DNA of 64,000 nucleotides from Achromobacter sp. HZ34 (GTDB taxonomy: Bacteria; Pseudomonadota; Gammaproteobacteria; Burkholderiales; Burkholderiaceae_B), in contig NZ_NJIX01000001.1 of NCBI RefSeq assembly GCF_002209485.1, positions 434,001 through 498,000 on the forward strand, given 5' to 3'. Positions 50,629 through 57,448 of the stretch are shown here, piece by piece. Each line of letters starts with the position of its first letter. Positions within the stretch are counted from its first letter, which is position 1. The position numbers and the translations under genes are program-made. The notes beneath the pieces are model-generated. The model was not told the origin of the DNA and made no database searches. It was given only the letters and a program-made list of their open reading frames with translations.

Positions 50629-52160
50629 TGAAGATCCGCGCTTTCGTAGCTCAGCGACGTGTCTGCCTGCTGGCGCAGTCCAACCAGGTTCTTGCTGCGG
50701 CCGGCCAGCAGTGTGTCGACCGACAGGAAGATCCAGGGCGCGTTGTCCCAGACGGTCTTCTGCACTTCGTCATAGGAGCGCTTGCGCACGGCGGGGTCGG
50801 CCGTGGACAGGCCTTGGGTCAGGGCGCGCTCGACCGCTTCATTGTGGAAGTACGAGATGTTGAACATCGCCGGCGGATAGCTCTTGACCGACAGCAGGGG
50901 CCGCAGGGCCCAGTCGGCATCGCCGGTGGAGGGCGCCCAACTGCCATAGAACATGCGCACCTGAGCTTCCTCCGGCGTCTTGGCGCCCCACAGTTTGTCG
51001 GTCGCGACGCCAGCCTCGATGGGCTTGACGGCAAGGCGCACGCCGACGGCGGCCAGTTGCTGCTGCAGAAACTGCACCGCGCGCGAATTCAGCGTGTTGC
51101 TGAAGGTCCAGATCTCGGATTCGAAACCGTTCGGATAGCCCGCTTCAGCCAACAGTTGCTTGGCCTTGGCGGGGTCATAGGGCCAGACGTTCTGCTTCGT
51201 GTAGTAGGCGATGCCGGGCGCGACGGGGGCATCCATCGGCGTCGCATAGCCGTTGTAGACGATACGGATGAAGGCGTTCTTGTCGATCGCGTAGTTCAAG
51301 GCCTGACGCACGCGCACATCGTCGAACGGCTTCTTCAAGGTGTTGAGCGCCGCGTAGTGAATGACGATGGAAGGCGTCTTCACGGTGGCCAGCTTGGGAT
51401 CCTTGGCCACCAGTTCCGCCGCTTCCGGTGGCAGGGGGAAGATGAACTGGGCCTCGCCGGCGCGCAGCATGGCGATGCGGCTGCCATTTTCCGGGGTGCT
51501 GCGGATGGTGACGCTATCGAGCTTGGGCAGGCCCGGCTTCCAGTAATGCGGGTTGCGGCTCGCCTTCAGGCGATCGGCCTGCTTGTCGACGAACACGAAC
51601 GGTCCGGTGCCATCCGCATGGCGGCCGATGTCCTTGCCATATTGTTCCAGCGCCTTGGGGCTGATGATGGAGGCGCCCGTGTGGGCCAGGTAATTAGGCA
51701 GCACCGCGGAAGGGTACTTGGTGGTGATACGCACGGTGGCGTCGTCCACGACGTCGACCTTGTCGACCGCTTCGAGCAGGCTCTGGCGCTTCAAGTGCAG
51801 GGCAGGGTCGCGCAGGCGGTCGTAGTTGATTTTCACTGCCGCGGCGTTGAATGGCGTGCCGTCATGAAACAGCACATTCTTGCGCAGATGCACCGTGTAG
51901 ACCGTGGCGTTGTCATTGACGTCGTAGCTTTCCGCCAGGACGGGGACGACCTTGAAGTTCTCGTCGAAGCCGAAGAGCCCCTGGTAGAACAAACGGGTGG
52001 CCGACAGGGAGACCGAGTCGTTCAGGTCGGTGGGATCCAGGCCCAGGATATTGTCCGAGACGCCTACCGTAAGATCCTTGGCACTATGAGCGGGAAAGGC
52101 ATAGGCTAGCGTCGAGGCGAGCGTGGCGCCGAGGACGAGGGAGCGAATCGGGCGTGGCAT
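50625..52160 (-). CDS. gsiB: Glutathione-binding periplasmic protein (GsiB-like)
   Basis: A 511-residue family 5 binding protein with a Sec signal peptide (about residues 1-27, FPAHS before AKDLTVGV). The mature part resembles E. coli GsiB closely along its length as I remember that sequence: FYQGLFGFDENFKVVPVLAESY, NAAAVKINYDRLRDPALHLKRQSL, ALEQYGKDIG, NYAIDKNAFIRIVYNGYATP, GYPNGFESEIW and the final [10 protein letters not shown]. Glutathione or another gamma-glutamyl peptide is therefore the expected ligand. First gene of the importer operon and divergent from the ModA-like gene, with a 177-nt gap. Confidence 0.88.
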   Translation of the reverse strand: MPRPIRSLVLGATLASTLAYAFPAHSAKDLTVGVSDNILGLDPTDLNDSVSLSATRLFYQGLFGFDENFKVVPVLAESYDVNDNATVYTVHLRKNVLFHDGTPFNAAAVKINYDRLRDPALHLKRQSLLEAVDKVDVVDDATVRITTKYPSAVLPNYLAHTGASIISPKALEQYGKDIGRHADGTGPFVFVDKQADRLKASRNPHYWKPGLPKLDSVTIRSTPENGSRIAMLRAGEAQFIFPLPPEAAELVAKDPKLATVKTPSIVIHYAALNTLKKPFDDVRVRQALNYAIDKNAFIRIVYNGYATPMDAPVAPGIAYYTKQNVWPYDPAKAKQLLAEAGYPNGFESEIWTFSNTLNSRAVQFLQQQLAAVGVRLAVKPIEAGVATDKLWGAKTPEEAQVRMFYGSWAPSTGDADWALRPLLSVKSYPPAMFNISYFHNEAVERALTQGLSTADPAVRKRSYDEVQKTVWDNAPWIFLSVDTLLAGRSKNLVGLRQQADTSLSYESADLQ

Positions 52161-52337
52161 GGTCTCAGGTGTCCGGTAGATTCAGAGATCCGCAGCATAA
52201 AGAGGGACTGGATGCGACAGAAATAACTTTTATGTCGATCCATATAGCGATGCAAGCCCTATTCGTGCCGATGTCGTGTGTTTTCCCTTGGGGGAATCCC
52301 GTAGAATCCGCTGCACACGAACCTCTCGGAGCGAACC

Positions 52338-53141
52338 ATGGGCAAGGCGCTTTATCGGAACAGGTTGTCCCAGTACAAGTTTGCCGGCGCCTTGCTGGCG
52401 TCCGTGACGGGGTTGGTTGGCGTATCTGGCGTGGCACACGCACAGGATGACCTGAAGATTTTGACGGCGGGTGCGATCAAGTCCGTCGTCACCGGGATGG
52501 CCGGCACTTATCAGAAAGACGCCGGCCGTAAGGTCGCCGTCGAAAACGATACGGCGGGTGCATTGGTGCAGCGCATAGAGGCGGGCGACGCCTGCGATGT
52601 CACGCTTCTGCCGGGCGGCGCGCTCGAGGCCCTGGCCGGCAAGGGCCTGGTGGAGAAGGGCTCCATCAAGCCTGTCGCGCGCGTAGGCATCGGCGTCGTC
52701 GTGGCGGCCGGCGCCGCGCGTCCGGATATCTCGACTGTGGATGCGTTCAAGGCCGCGGTGTTGGCGGCACCTTCGGTTGCTTACCTGGATCCGGCGGCCG
52801 GCGGTTCGAGCGGGGTTTACCTGACGGGCTTGTTCAAGAAACTGGGAATAGAGCAGCAAGTGGCGGCAAAGGCGGTGCTGGTGCCTGGCGGATTGGTCGC
52901 CCAAAAAATCGTCGACGGGCAGGCCGCCCTTGGCATCCACCAGATCAGCGAAATACTGGCCGTGTCCGGCGCCACCTTGGTCGGCCCCTTGCCGGCCGAC
53001 ATCCAGAACTACACCAACTACGCCGCCGCGGTATGCACAAAGTCCACCGCCAAGCCCGCCGCGCAAGCATTCATCGAGCAACTCCATAGTGCTGCCGCAC
53101 GGGAGTTGCTGAAGTCCAAGGGAATGGAGGCGGCGCAATAG
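52338..53141 (+). CDS. Orphan ModA-like periplasmic substrate-binding protein
   Basis: A 267-residue extracellular binding protein of the molybdate-binding-like type-2 fold. Signal peptide to about residue 35 (VGVSGVAHAQ), then DDLKILTAGAIKSVVTGMAGTY, the usual first strand and ligand loop of this group, and AGDACDVTLLP. GGAG is 7 nt before ATG 52338. There is no ModB/ModC-type permease or ATPase next to it. Such orphan proteins in Burkholderiales often bind small organic anions rather than molybdate, so the ligand is left open. It converges on the Rieske gene with only 5 nt between the stops. Confidence 0.85.
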   Translation: MGKALYRNRLSQYKFAGALLASVTGLVGVSGVAHAQDDLKILTAGAIKSVVTGMAGTYQKDAGRKVAVENDTAGALVQRIEAGDACDVTLLPGGALEALAGKGLVEKGSIKPVARVGIGVVVAAGAARPDISTVDAFKAAVLAAPSVAYLDPAAGGSSGVYLTGLFKKLGIEQQVAAKAVLVPGGLVAQKIVDGQAALGIHQISEILAVSGATLVGPLPADIQNYTNYAAAVCTKSTAKPAAQAFIEQLHSAAARELLKSKGMEAAQ

Positions 53142-53146
53142 CCGCG

Positions 53147-54133
53147 TCAGTTGGCTGGATAGAACTGCCCGAACCACGACCTGAACTGCATGACGGGTCC
53201 GTCGGCGTCGCAGAGTAGCGGATGCTCGCGATGGACTTTATTTTCCCAGATGGGAATATCGGCATACACGCCGCTTGCGTCCGCCGGCTTGCCGATTTTC
53301 TCGTTGATGAATTGCTCGATCAGCAAATCGATACACGGGTCGCTATCCACCTCGCCGTAGTAGAAAACGAAGCGCAATACGCTTCTGGTGCTTGAAATGG
53401 GTGTCGCGAGAAAAAGCATCGCGATCTCCACCATCCGCCGGTAATACACCAAGCCCTGTCCTGGCCCGGTCTGCGAAACGGTGATCAGATAAGGAAAGGC
53501 TATTTTCTTGCCGTCGTCGTCCAGATAGCTCACCGTGTCGGCCATTTCGCTTTTGCGGTGCAAGCCATTGAACTCATTCTTTATGGCGAACCTGGCCTCG
53601 TTCCCGTGCACACAGAACAGGTGGGGATAATCGACTGCATTTTCGAGTATCTCCTGTATATGGCAGTTGATCTCGAAAGCAAAGGCCTGCCTGGGTGTCG
53701 TGCCTTGCCATTTCGGTGGCAACTGGCTGTTTATGGGCCACGCAGGTTCGGTATTCCCGGGGTGAAACCATGCCCAGATGATCCCATCTAATTCCTTGAC
53801 CGGAAGACGGCCGACATGGGCCCGTTTCTTCAGCGTTTCGCCATTCTTTATGGCATAGGGGATGTCGGTGCAGCGGCCGTCGGTGTCGAAGGCCCAGTCA
53901 TGAAAAGGACAGCGTATCGAGTTTCCATCGACGGTTCCACCCATGCCGAGGTGCGCACCCAGATGCGGGCAGTGGGCTTCGATAAGGCCAAGGGTGCCCT
54001 CCTGATTGCGGAACAGCACCCACTCCTGCTCGAACATTTTCACCGTCGAAACAGTCCCTGCCGTGACTTGCGATGATTGCGCGACAAAAAACCATCCAAA
54101 TGGCAGCGGTAAACCAGCTTTCGTGATTTTCAT
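53147..54133 (-). CDS. Rieske non-heme iron oxygenase, alpha subunit
   Basis: A 328-residue ring-hydroxylating-type oxygenase. The Rieske cluster ligands are Cys55-x-His57 and Cys75-x2-His78; the catalytic iron site is ENAVDYPHLFCVH (Asp168 bridge, His171, His176) with a C-terminal acidic ligand. The architecture resembles short oxygenases such as KshA and CarAa-like monooxygenases. CAGGAAA lies about 6 nt before ATG 54133. No reductase or ferredoxin gene is adjacent, so electrons must come from elsewhere. Base composition is visibly less GC-rich than both neighbours, suggesting acquisition. Divergent from the Tat-type Bug gene. Confidence 0.9.
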   Translation of the reverse strand: MKITKAGLPLPFGWFFVAQSSQVTAGTVSTVKMFEQEWVLFRNQEGTLGLIEAHCPHLGAHLGMGGTVDGNSIRCPFHDWAFDTDGRCTDIPYAIKNGETLKKRAHVGRLPVKELDGIIWAWFHPGNTEPAWPINSQLPPKWQGTTPRQAFAFEINCHIQEILENAVDYPHLFCVHGNEARFAIKNEFNGLHRKSEMADTVSYLDDDGKKIAFPYLITVSQTGPGQGLVYYRRMVEIAMLFLATPISSTRSVLRFVFYYGEVDSDPCIDLLIEQFINEKIGKPADASGVYADIPIWENKVHREHPLLCDADGPVMQFRSWFGQFYPAN

Positions 54134-54496
54134 TGAGTTTCCTGCGTTCGTGACTCGTCGGACCCGTCGACCGCCTTGTAAGCGGTACGACATCGTCTGA
54201 GTGTCCGAGGCATACCGATTGTTCCCGCAGAGCAAGGCCGGGCCGCTTGCGAAAATGAAAGGAAACTGAAGGGAGTGTCTCCGGAATTAATGAGGGACGC
54301 GTGAAAGTGGCATGAATAGGGCCCTTAGTTCCCCGATTTCTGCAAAAAACTTCCAATACGCTTACTATTCGCTCCGCAGCCCCTACGCAGCTAACACGAC
54401 TGATGACGACGAACGTGCGGGCGTTCTCGTCGGACGAAAAAGAGTGGAAATCAAAAGGGGGCGATACATCAATTAATAGGTATCTGGAGAAAAGCC
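54134..54496. other. Intergenic region between Rieske oxygenase and Bug receptor
   Basis: A 363-nt divergent promoter region, less GC-rich than its flanks. I see a short inverted repeat GAACG-N6-CGTTC (54411-54426) and AT-rich patches near 54283-54290 and 54470-54480, but no gene, and no regulator gene nearby that would obviously use them. Confidence 0.5.
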
Positions 54497-55474
54497 TTGA
54501 ACATTACCCGTCGCCGTTTCAATACGGCAGCCTTCGGCCTGGCGTCGATCGGCATCGCCCCGAAAATCGCTTTCGCGGACGACAAGTGGCCGTCCAAGCC
54601 CATCCGCATCGTGGTTCCCTTTGCCCCCGGCGGCGCCAATGACCTGCTGGGCCGCGCGGCCGCGGAAGGCATCTCGAAAGCGCTGGGTGTCAGCGTCATC
54701 GTCGAAAACAAGCCCGGTGCCGGCGCCGTCATCGGTACCGACTACGTCGCGCGTGCCGAGCCCGATGGCTACACGTTCCTGATCAGCGCCGCCGGCGTGA
54801 TCTCGAACAGCATGATCCGCAAGGTCCACTACAAGGACAGCGACCTGGTGCCGGTGGCCATGGTTGGCTTGGCCCCGTCCGTCGTGGTCGCCCCGGCGAA
54901 CTCGCCGTACAACACCCTGAAGGAATTCGTCGAAGGGTCGAAGAAGGGCCACGGCCTGCACTTCTCGACCGCCGGCACGGGCAGCACGCCGCACTTCGTC
55001 GAAGGCATCCTGACCACCAACTACGGCGCCAAACTGGATCTGGTGCCTTACAAGAGCGGCGGCGAATCGGTGTCTGCCGTCATCGGTGGCCAAGTCGACG
55101 CAACGTCGGAAGCCAGCATCGTGGTGCTGCCGATGGTCAAGGGTGGCAAGCTGAAGGCGCTGGCCTGCACGTGGTCGGAACGCATCAAGGCCTATCCGGA
55201 ACTGTCGACCGCGGCCGAGCAGGGCTTCCCCGAGATCAAGATCGCCCACTGGGCCGGCCTGCATGCGCCCAAGGGTGTGCCGGACGCCATCCTGGACCGC
55301 GTCGCCGCCGGCGTTGACGCGGCCATGAAGGATCCCGCCAACGTCAAGCGCTTCACCGACCAGGGCATCGAGCCCGTCGGTGGCACGCGTGCCGACTTCA
55401 TCAAGTTCTGCGATGAAGAACGCGCGCGCCTGGGCGCCGTGGTGAAAGCCACCGGCATGCATCAGGACGACTGA
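54497..55474 (+). CDS. Bug/TctC family receptor with Tat-type signal
   Basis: A 325-residue Bug receptor. The best start is TTG 54497 with a clear GGAG nine nt upstream. The N-terminus then reads NITRRRFNTAAFGLAS, a twin-arginine motif, followed by a weakly hydrophobic stretch and APKIAFA, so export in folded form is likely. The body is typical: KPIRIVVPFAPGGANDLLGRAA, NKPGAGAVIG, DGYTFLISAAG, HWAGLHAPKGVP. Divergent from the Rieske oxygenase, and may capture that enzyme's substrate or a downstream acid. A strong terminator lies 186 nt after its stop. Confidence 0.9.
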   Translation: MNITRRRFNTAAFGLASIGIAPKIAFADDKWPSKPIRIVVPFAPGGANDLLGRAAAEGISKALGVSVIVENKPGAGAVIGTDYVARAEPDGYTFLISAAGVISNSMIRKVHYKDSDLVPVAMVGLAPSVVVAPANSPYNTLKEFVEGSKKGHGLHFSTAGTGSTPHFVEGILTTNYGAKLDLVPYKSGGESVSAVIGGQVDATSEASIVVLPMVKGGKLKALACTWSERIKAYPELSTAAEQGFPEIKIAHWAGLHAPKGVPDAILDRVAAGVDAAMKDPANVKRFTDQGIEPVGGTRADFIKFCDEERARLGAVVKATGMHQDD

Positions 55475-55550
55475 AGCGCGCCAGGGTTGCAGTCCGGACG
55501 ACAGCAAGGTGCCGGGCTGTAGCCACGGTCCTCGTCCAGGGGTAAGTACC

Positions 55551-55590
55551 AATGTAGATACATTTAATGTATCCGTACCATGCGTACATT
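55551..55590. promoter_or_regulatory. Cluster of AATGTA/TACATT half-sites with 17-bp perfect palindrome
   Basis: GATACATT-T-AATGTATC (55557-55573) is a perfect palindrome. AATGTA or its complement occurs four times (55551, 55559, 55566 and 55585) within 40 bp of AT-richer sequence. It lies between the Bug gene and a strong terminator, with no protein gene starting downstream. Confidence 0.6.
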
Positions 55591-55658
55591 CGCTGGATAC
55601 TGAATACGGGCCTCCAAGGGGAAGTCGCCAAGTATTCATTGGACCGTCATAAAAGCAG

Positions 55659-55685
55659 AGGGGCCGCTTATCGCGGCCCCTTTGT
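55659..55685 (+). terminator. Rho-independent terminator
   Basis: GGGGCCGC (55660-55667), loop TTATC, GCGGCCCC (55673-55680), then TTTGTCATTTT. A perfect 8-bp GC stem, extended by an A-T pair, with a short U-run. It ends transcription from the Bug gene or from a short transcript starting near 55575. On the minus strand it could also serve the membrane-protein gene that ends at 55772, although the tract there is weaker. Confidence 0.85.
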
Positions 55686-55771
55686 CATTTTCCCGAACCG
55701 GGTCCGGAGGAGGGAGGCTGACCAGATAGCCCCCCACATAGAGCGATGATGCTCCCTCCGGTTTCTTGCTT

Positions 55772-56704
55772 TTACTTCCAGGCGTCCCGCGTACGGCCGC
55801 CTCGCGTGGCGGCGAAGGTCGAAGAGAAGGCGCCGATCAGCATCGAGATGAAGGCCCACAGGGCAAAGCCCGCAGCCGCCTTACGCGCCGCATCCGCGGC
55901 TTCCAGCGCCTTCTGCTTGGCCTGGTCCGCCGCCTGCTTGGCCTTGTTGATGGTGTCATCGATGCGCTTTTCAGCAGTGGCCTGGTCCACGCCCGTCTGG
56001 TTCGAGATCACGCGGGCAACGTAGGTCTTGTCTTCCGGCGTGACATTGCCCCGCGCGATGCTGGTCGCGACGATGCGGCCCACTTCAGCCTTGGCGGCAT
56101 CGCCTTGCGAGGCATCGGGACGATCCGAGCGGAACAGCGTGTCGGTGAAGTATTGGGTCGAAGGCAGCATGCCGCTACCGCCACCGGCGTTGCCGTTGCC
56201 CGCGGCGCTGGCCGCACCGGCGGTCGCCGCCGACGTCGCCGCCGTACCGGCCCCCGACGCGGCACTGGCGCCGACGTTGGCCACGCCGCTGATGGCGGAC
56301 GACACGCCAGCCGTCATCAGGAACGCGCTGACGGTGGCGCCAAGGGCCCACACCAGGAAACCGTGGGCGGTATCGCGGAAGTACACCTCATCGGAATGGA
56401 CGTCGACCCACTTGGTGCGCAGACGGCCGGCGATATAGCCACCCAGTCCCGCCGAGATGATCTGAATCACCACCAGCCAGACGATGGCGCCGACGCCGAT
56501 GGCCTTGGCCGATGCGCCATCGCCGCTCCAGGGCGAGGAGGAAGCGAGTCCCAGGCCAGCGCCCGCGACCAGCAACATCAGATAGGTGGCTGTCGCCACG
56601 AAAGCGCCGGCAAGAACGGCGCCCCAGGATACCGCCGACCCGAAGGATTCGCGATTGCCCAGGGAGGCAGGCGATCCTGCAGGATATGCACGACTCGTTT
56701 CCAT
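55772..56704 (-). CDS. Ala/Gly-rich multi-pass membrane protein
   Basis: A 310-residue membrane protein of unknown function, resembling proteins sometimes labelled PhnA-like in this bacterial group. About four spans: near residues 20-45, 68-92, 113-138 and a C-terminal one near 280-300. Between the third and fourth lies an Ala/Gly/Ser/Thr low-complexity stretch (about 145-180) and a Lys/Ala/Gln-rich helix near 235-280 likely to form a coiled coil. GAGGTAA lies about 8 nt before ATG 56704. I cannot assign a function. Confidence 0.75.
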   Translation of the reverse strand: METSRAYPAGSPASLGNRESFGSAVSWGAVLAGAFVATATYLMLLVAGAGLGLASSSPWSGDGASAKAIGVGAIVWLVVIQIISAGLGGYIAGRLRTKWVDVHSDEVYFRDTAHGFLVWALGATVSAFLMTAGVSSAISGVANVGASAASGAGTAATSAATAGAASAAGNGNAGGGSGMLPSTQYFTDTLFRSDRPDASQGDAAKAEVGRIVATSIARGNVTPEDKTYVARVISNQTGVDQATAEKRIDDTINKAKQAADQAKQKALEAADAARKAAAGFALWAFISMLIGAFSSTFAATRGGRTRDAWK

Positions 56705-56836
56705 TTTGATTACCTCGGTTCTAGTGTTTGGTGATGCAGGCTTTAGCAACCGGCGTACCCGCCCACGAACAGGCCTTGCACGAGGTGCCGTACGGAACAT
56801 CGAGGCGCGCCTGAATGAAAGCGCCAGGGTGAGGAC

Positions 56837-56859
56837 AGGGGCGGCTTTGCCATGCCCCT
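56837..56859 (-). terminator. Interrupted GC hairpin downstream of the secreted-protein gene
   Basis: On the plus strand, AGGGGC-GGC-TTT-GCC-AT-GCCCCT: two nested stems with an AT bulge, 26 nt past the stop at 56885. No T-run follows on the minus strand, so its terminator activity is doubtful. Confidence 0.3.
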
Positions 56860-56884
56860 CTGCTGTTGCCGCTGTGGCTGGCTT

Positions 56885-57319
56885 CTATTGCGCCGGCTTC
56901 TCGGCGTTGGCTGGCGCGTTGCGGTCCTGCGGCTGGGTCTGCGGCGGGGTATACAGCCGCTGCACGTCCTTGTTGGTCACCGCATCGTTGTCAGTGCCTT
57001 TCTGGGTATCGGGCGACGTACCGGACTTGGTGGCGGGATCCGTGCCGGCGGGGGCATGCGAGTCTCCCTGTGCGCCGCTGCCTTGCGGCCCGCTGCCGGA
57101 GGCGCCCACGCCGCCACCGCCTTGACCCGTCTGGTTGTGCTGGCCTTCGCCTTCCTTGCCGGAACCCAGGCCCTGGGACTGGGCGGGCGCCGCAAGCATC
57201 AGTCCGGCCGCGCCGACCCCGGCGGCAGGCAAGGAAATGCTGCCCAGCCAGGGCGCGGCGGCGGTCGCCACCGCGGCGATGGTGACGGCAATACTGCTAC
57301 GGCGTGTCTTCCTGTTCAT
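56885..57319 (-). CDS. Small secreted Gly/Gln-rich protein
   Basis: A 144-residue protein with a long N-terminal signal (basic start MNRKTRR, hydrophobic Ala-rich core, cleavage near APAQS, about residue 49). After it the chain is Gly/Gln/Ser/Asp/Thr/Pro-rich and probably disordered (GQGGGGVGASGSGPQGSGAQGD, then a QRLYTPPQTQPQ segment). No family recognised. AGGAGA precedes ATG 57319. Six 14-bp repeats fill most of the 129 nt between this start and the P-type ATPase stop upstream on the same strand. Confidence 0.72.
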   Translation of the reverse strand: MNRKTRRSSIAVTIAAVATAAAPWLGSISLPAAGVGAAGLMLAAPAQSQGLGSGKEGEGQHNQTGQGGGGVGASGSGPQGSGAQGDSHAPAGTDPATKSGTSPDTQKGTDNDAVTNKDVQRLYTPPQTQPQDRNAPANAEKPAQ

Positions 57320-57332
57320 GGCGGTCTCCTGG

Positions 57333-57416
57333 TGTAAGCCCGCTGTTGCAAGCCCGCTGTTGCAAGCCTGTTGTTGCAAGCCCACTGTTGCAAGCCCGTT
57401 GTTGCAAGCTGTCTGT
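57333..57416. repeat. Six 14-bp tandem repeats upstream of the secreted-protein gene
   Basis: Units of consensus TGCAAGCCCGCTGT start at 57333, 57347, 57361, 57375, 57389 and 57403, differing by one to several bases. On the mRNA strand of the secreted-protein gene the array ends 13 nt before its ATG, next to the Shine-Dalgarno, so copy number could affect its leader. Confidence 0.95.
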
Positions 57417-57448
57417 CAGCAAGCCGCAGGTTCCATGCCCGGCGCGCG

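Noticed and set aside
55567-55749. 60-codon frame starting in the half-site cluster and running through the terminator
   Set aside because: It reads through a strong intrinsic terminator, has no Shine-Dalgarno and no recognisable sequence.
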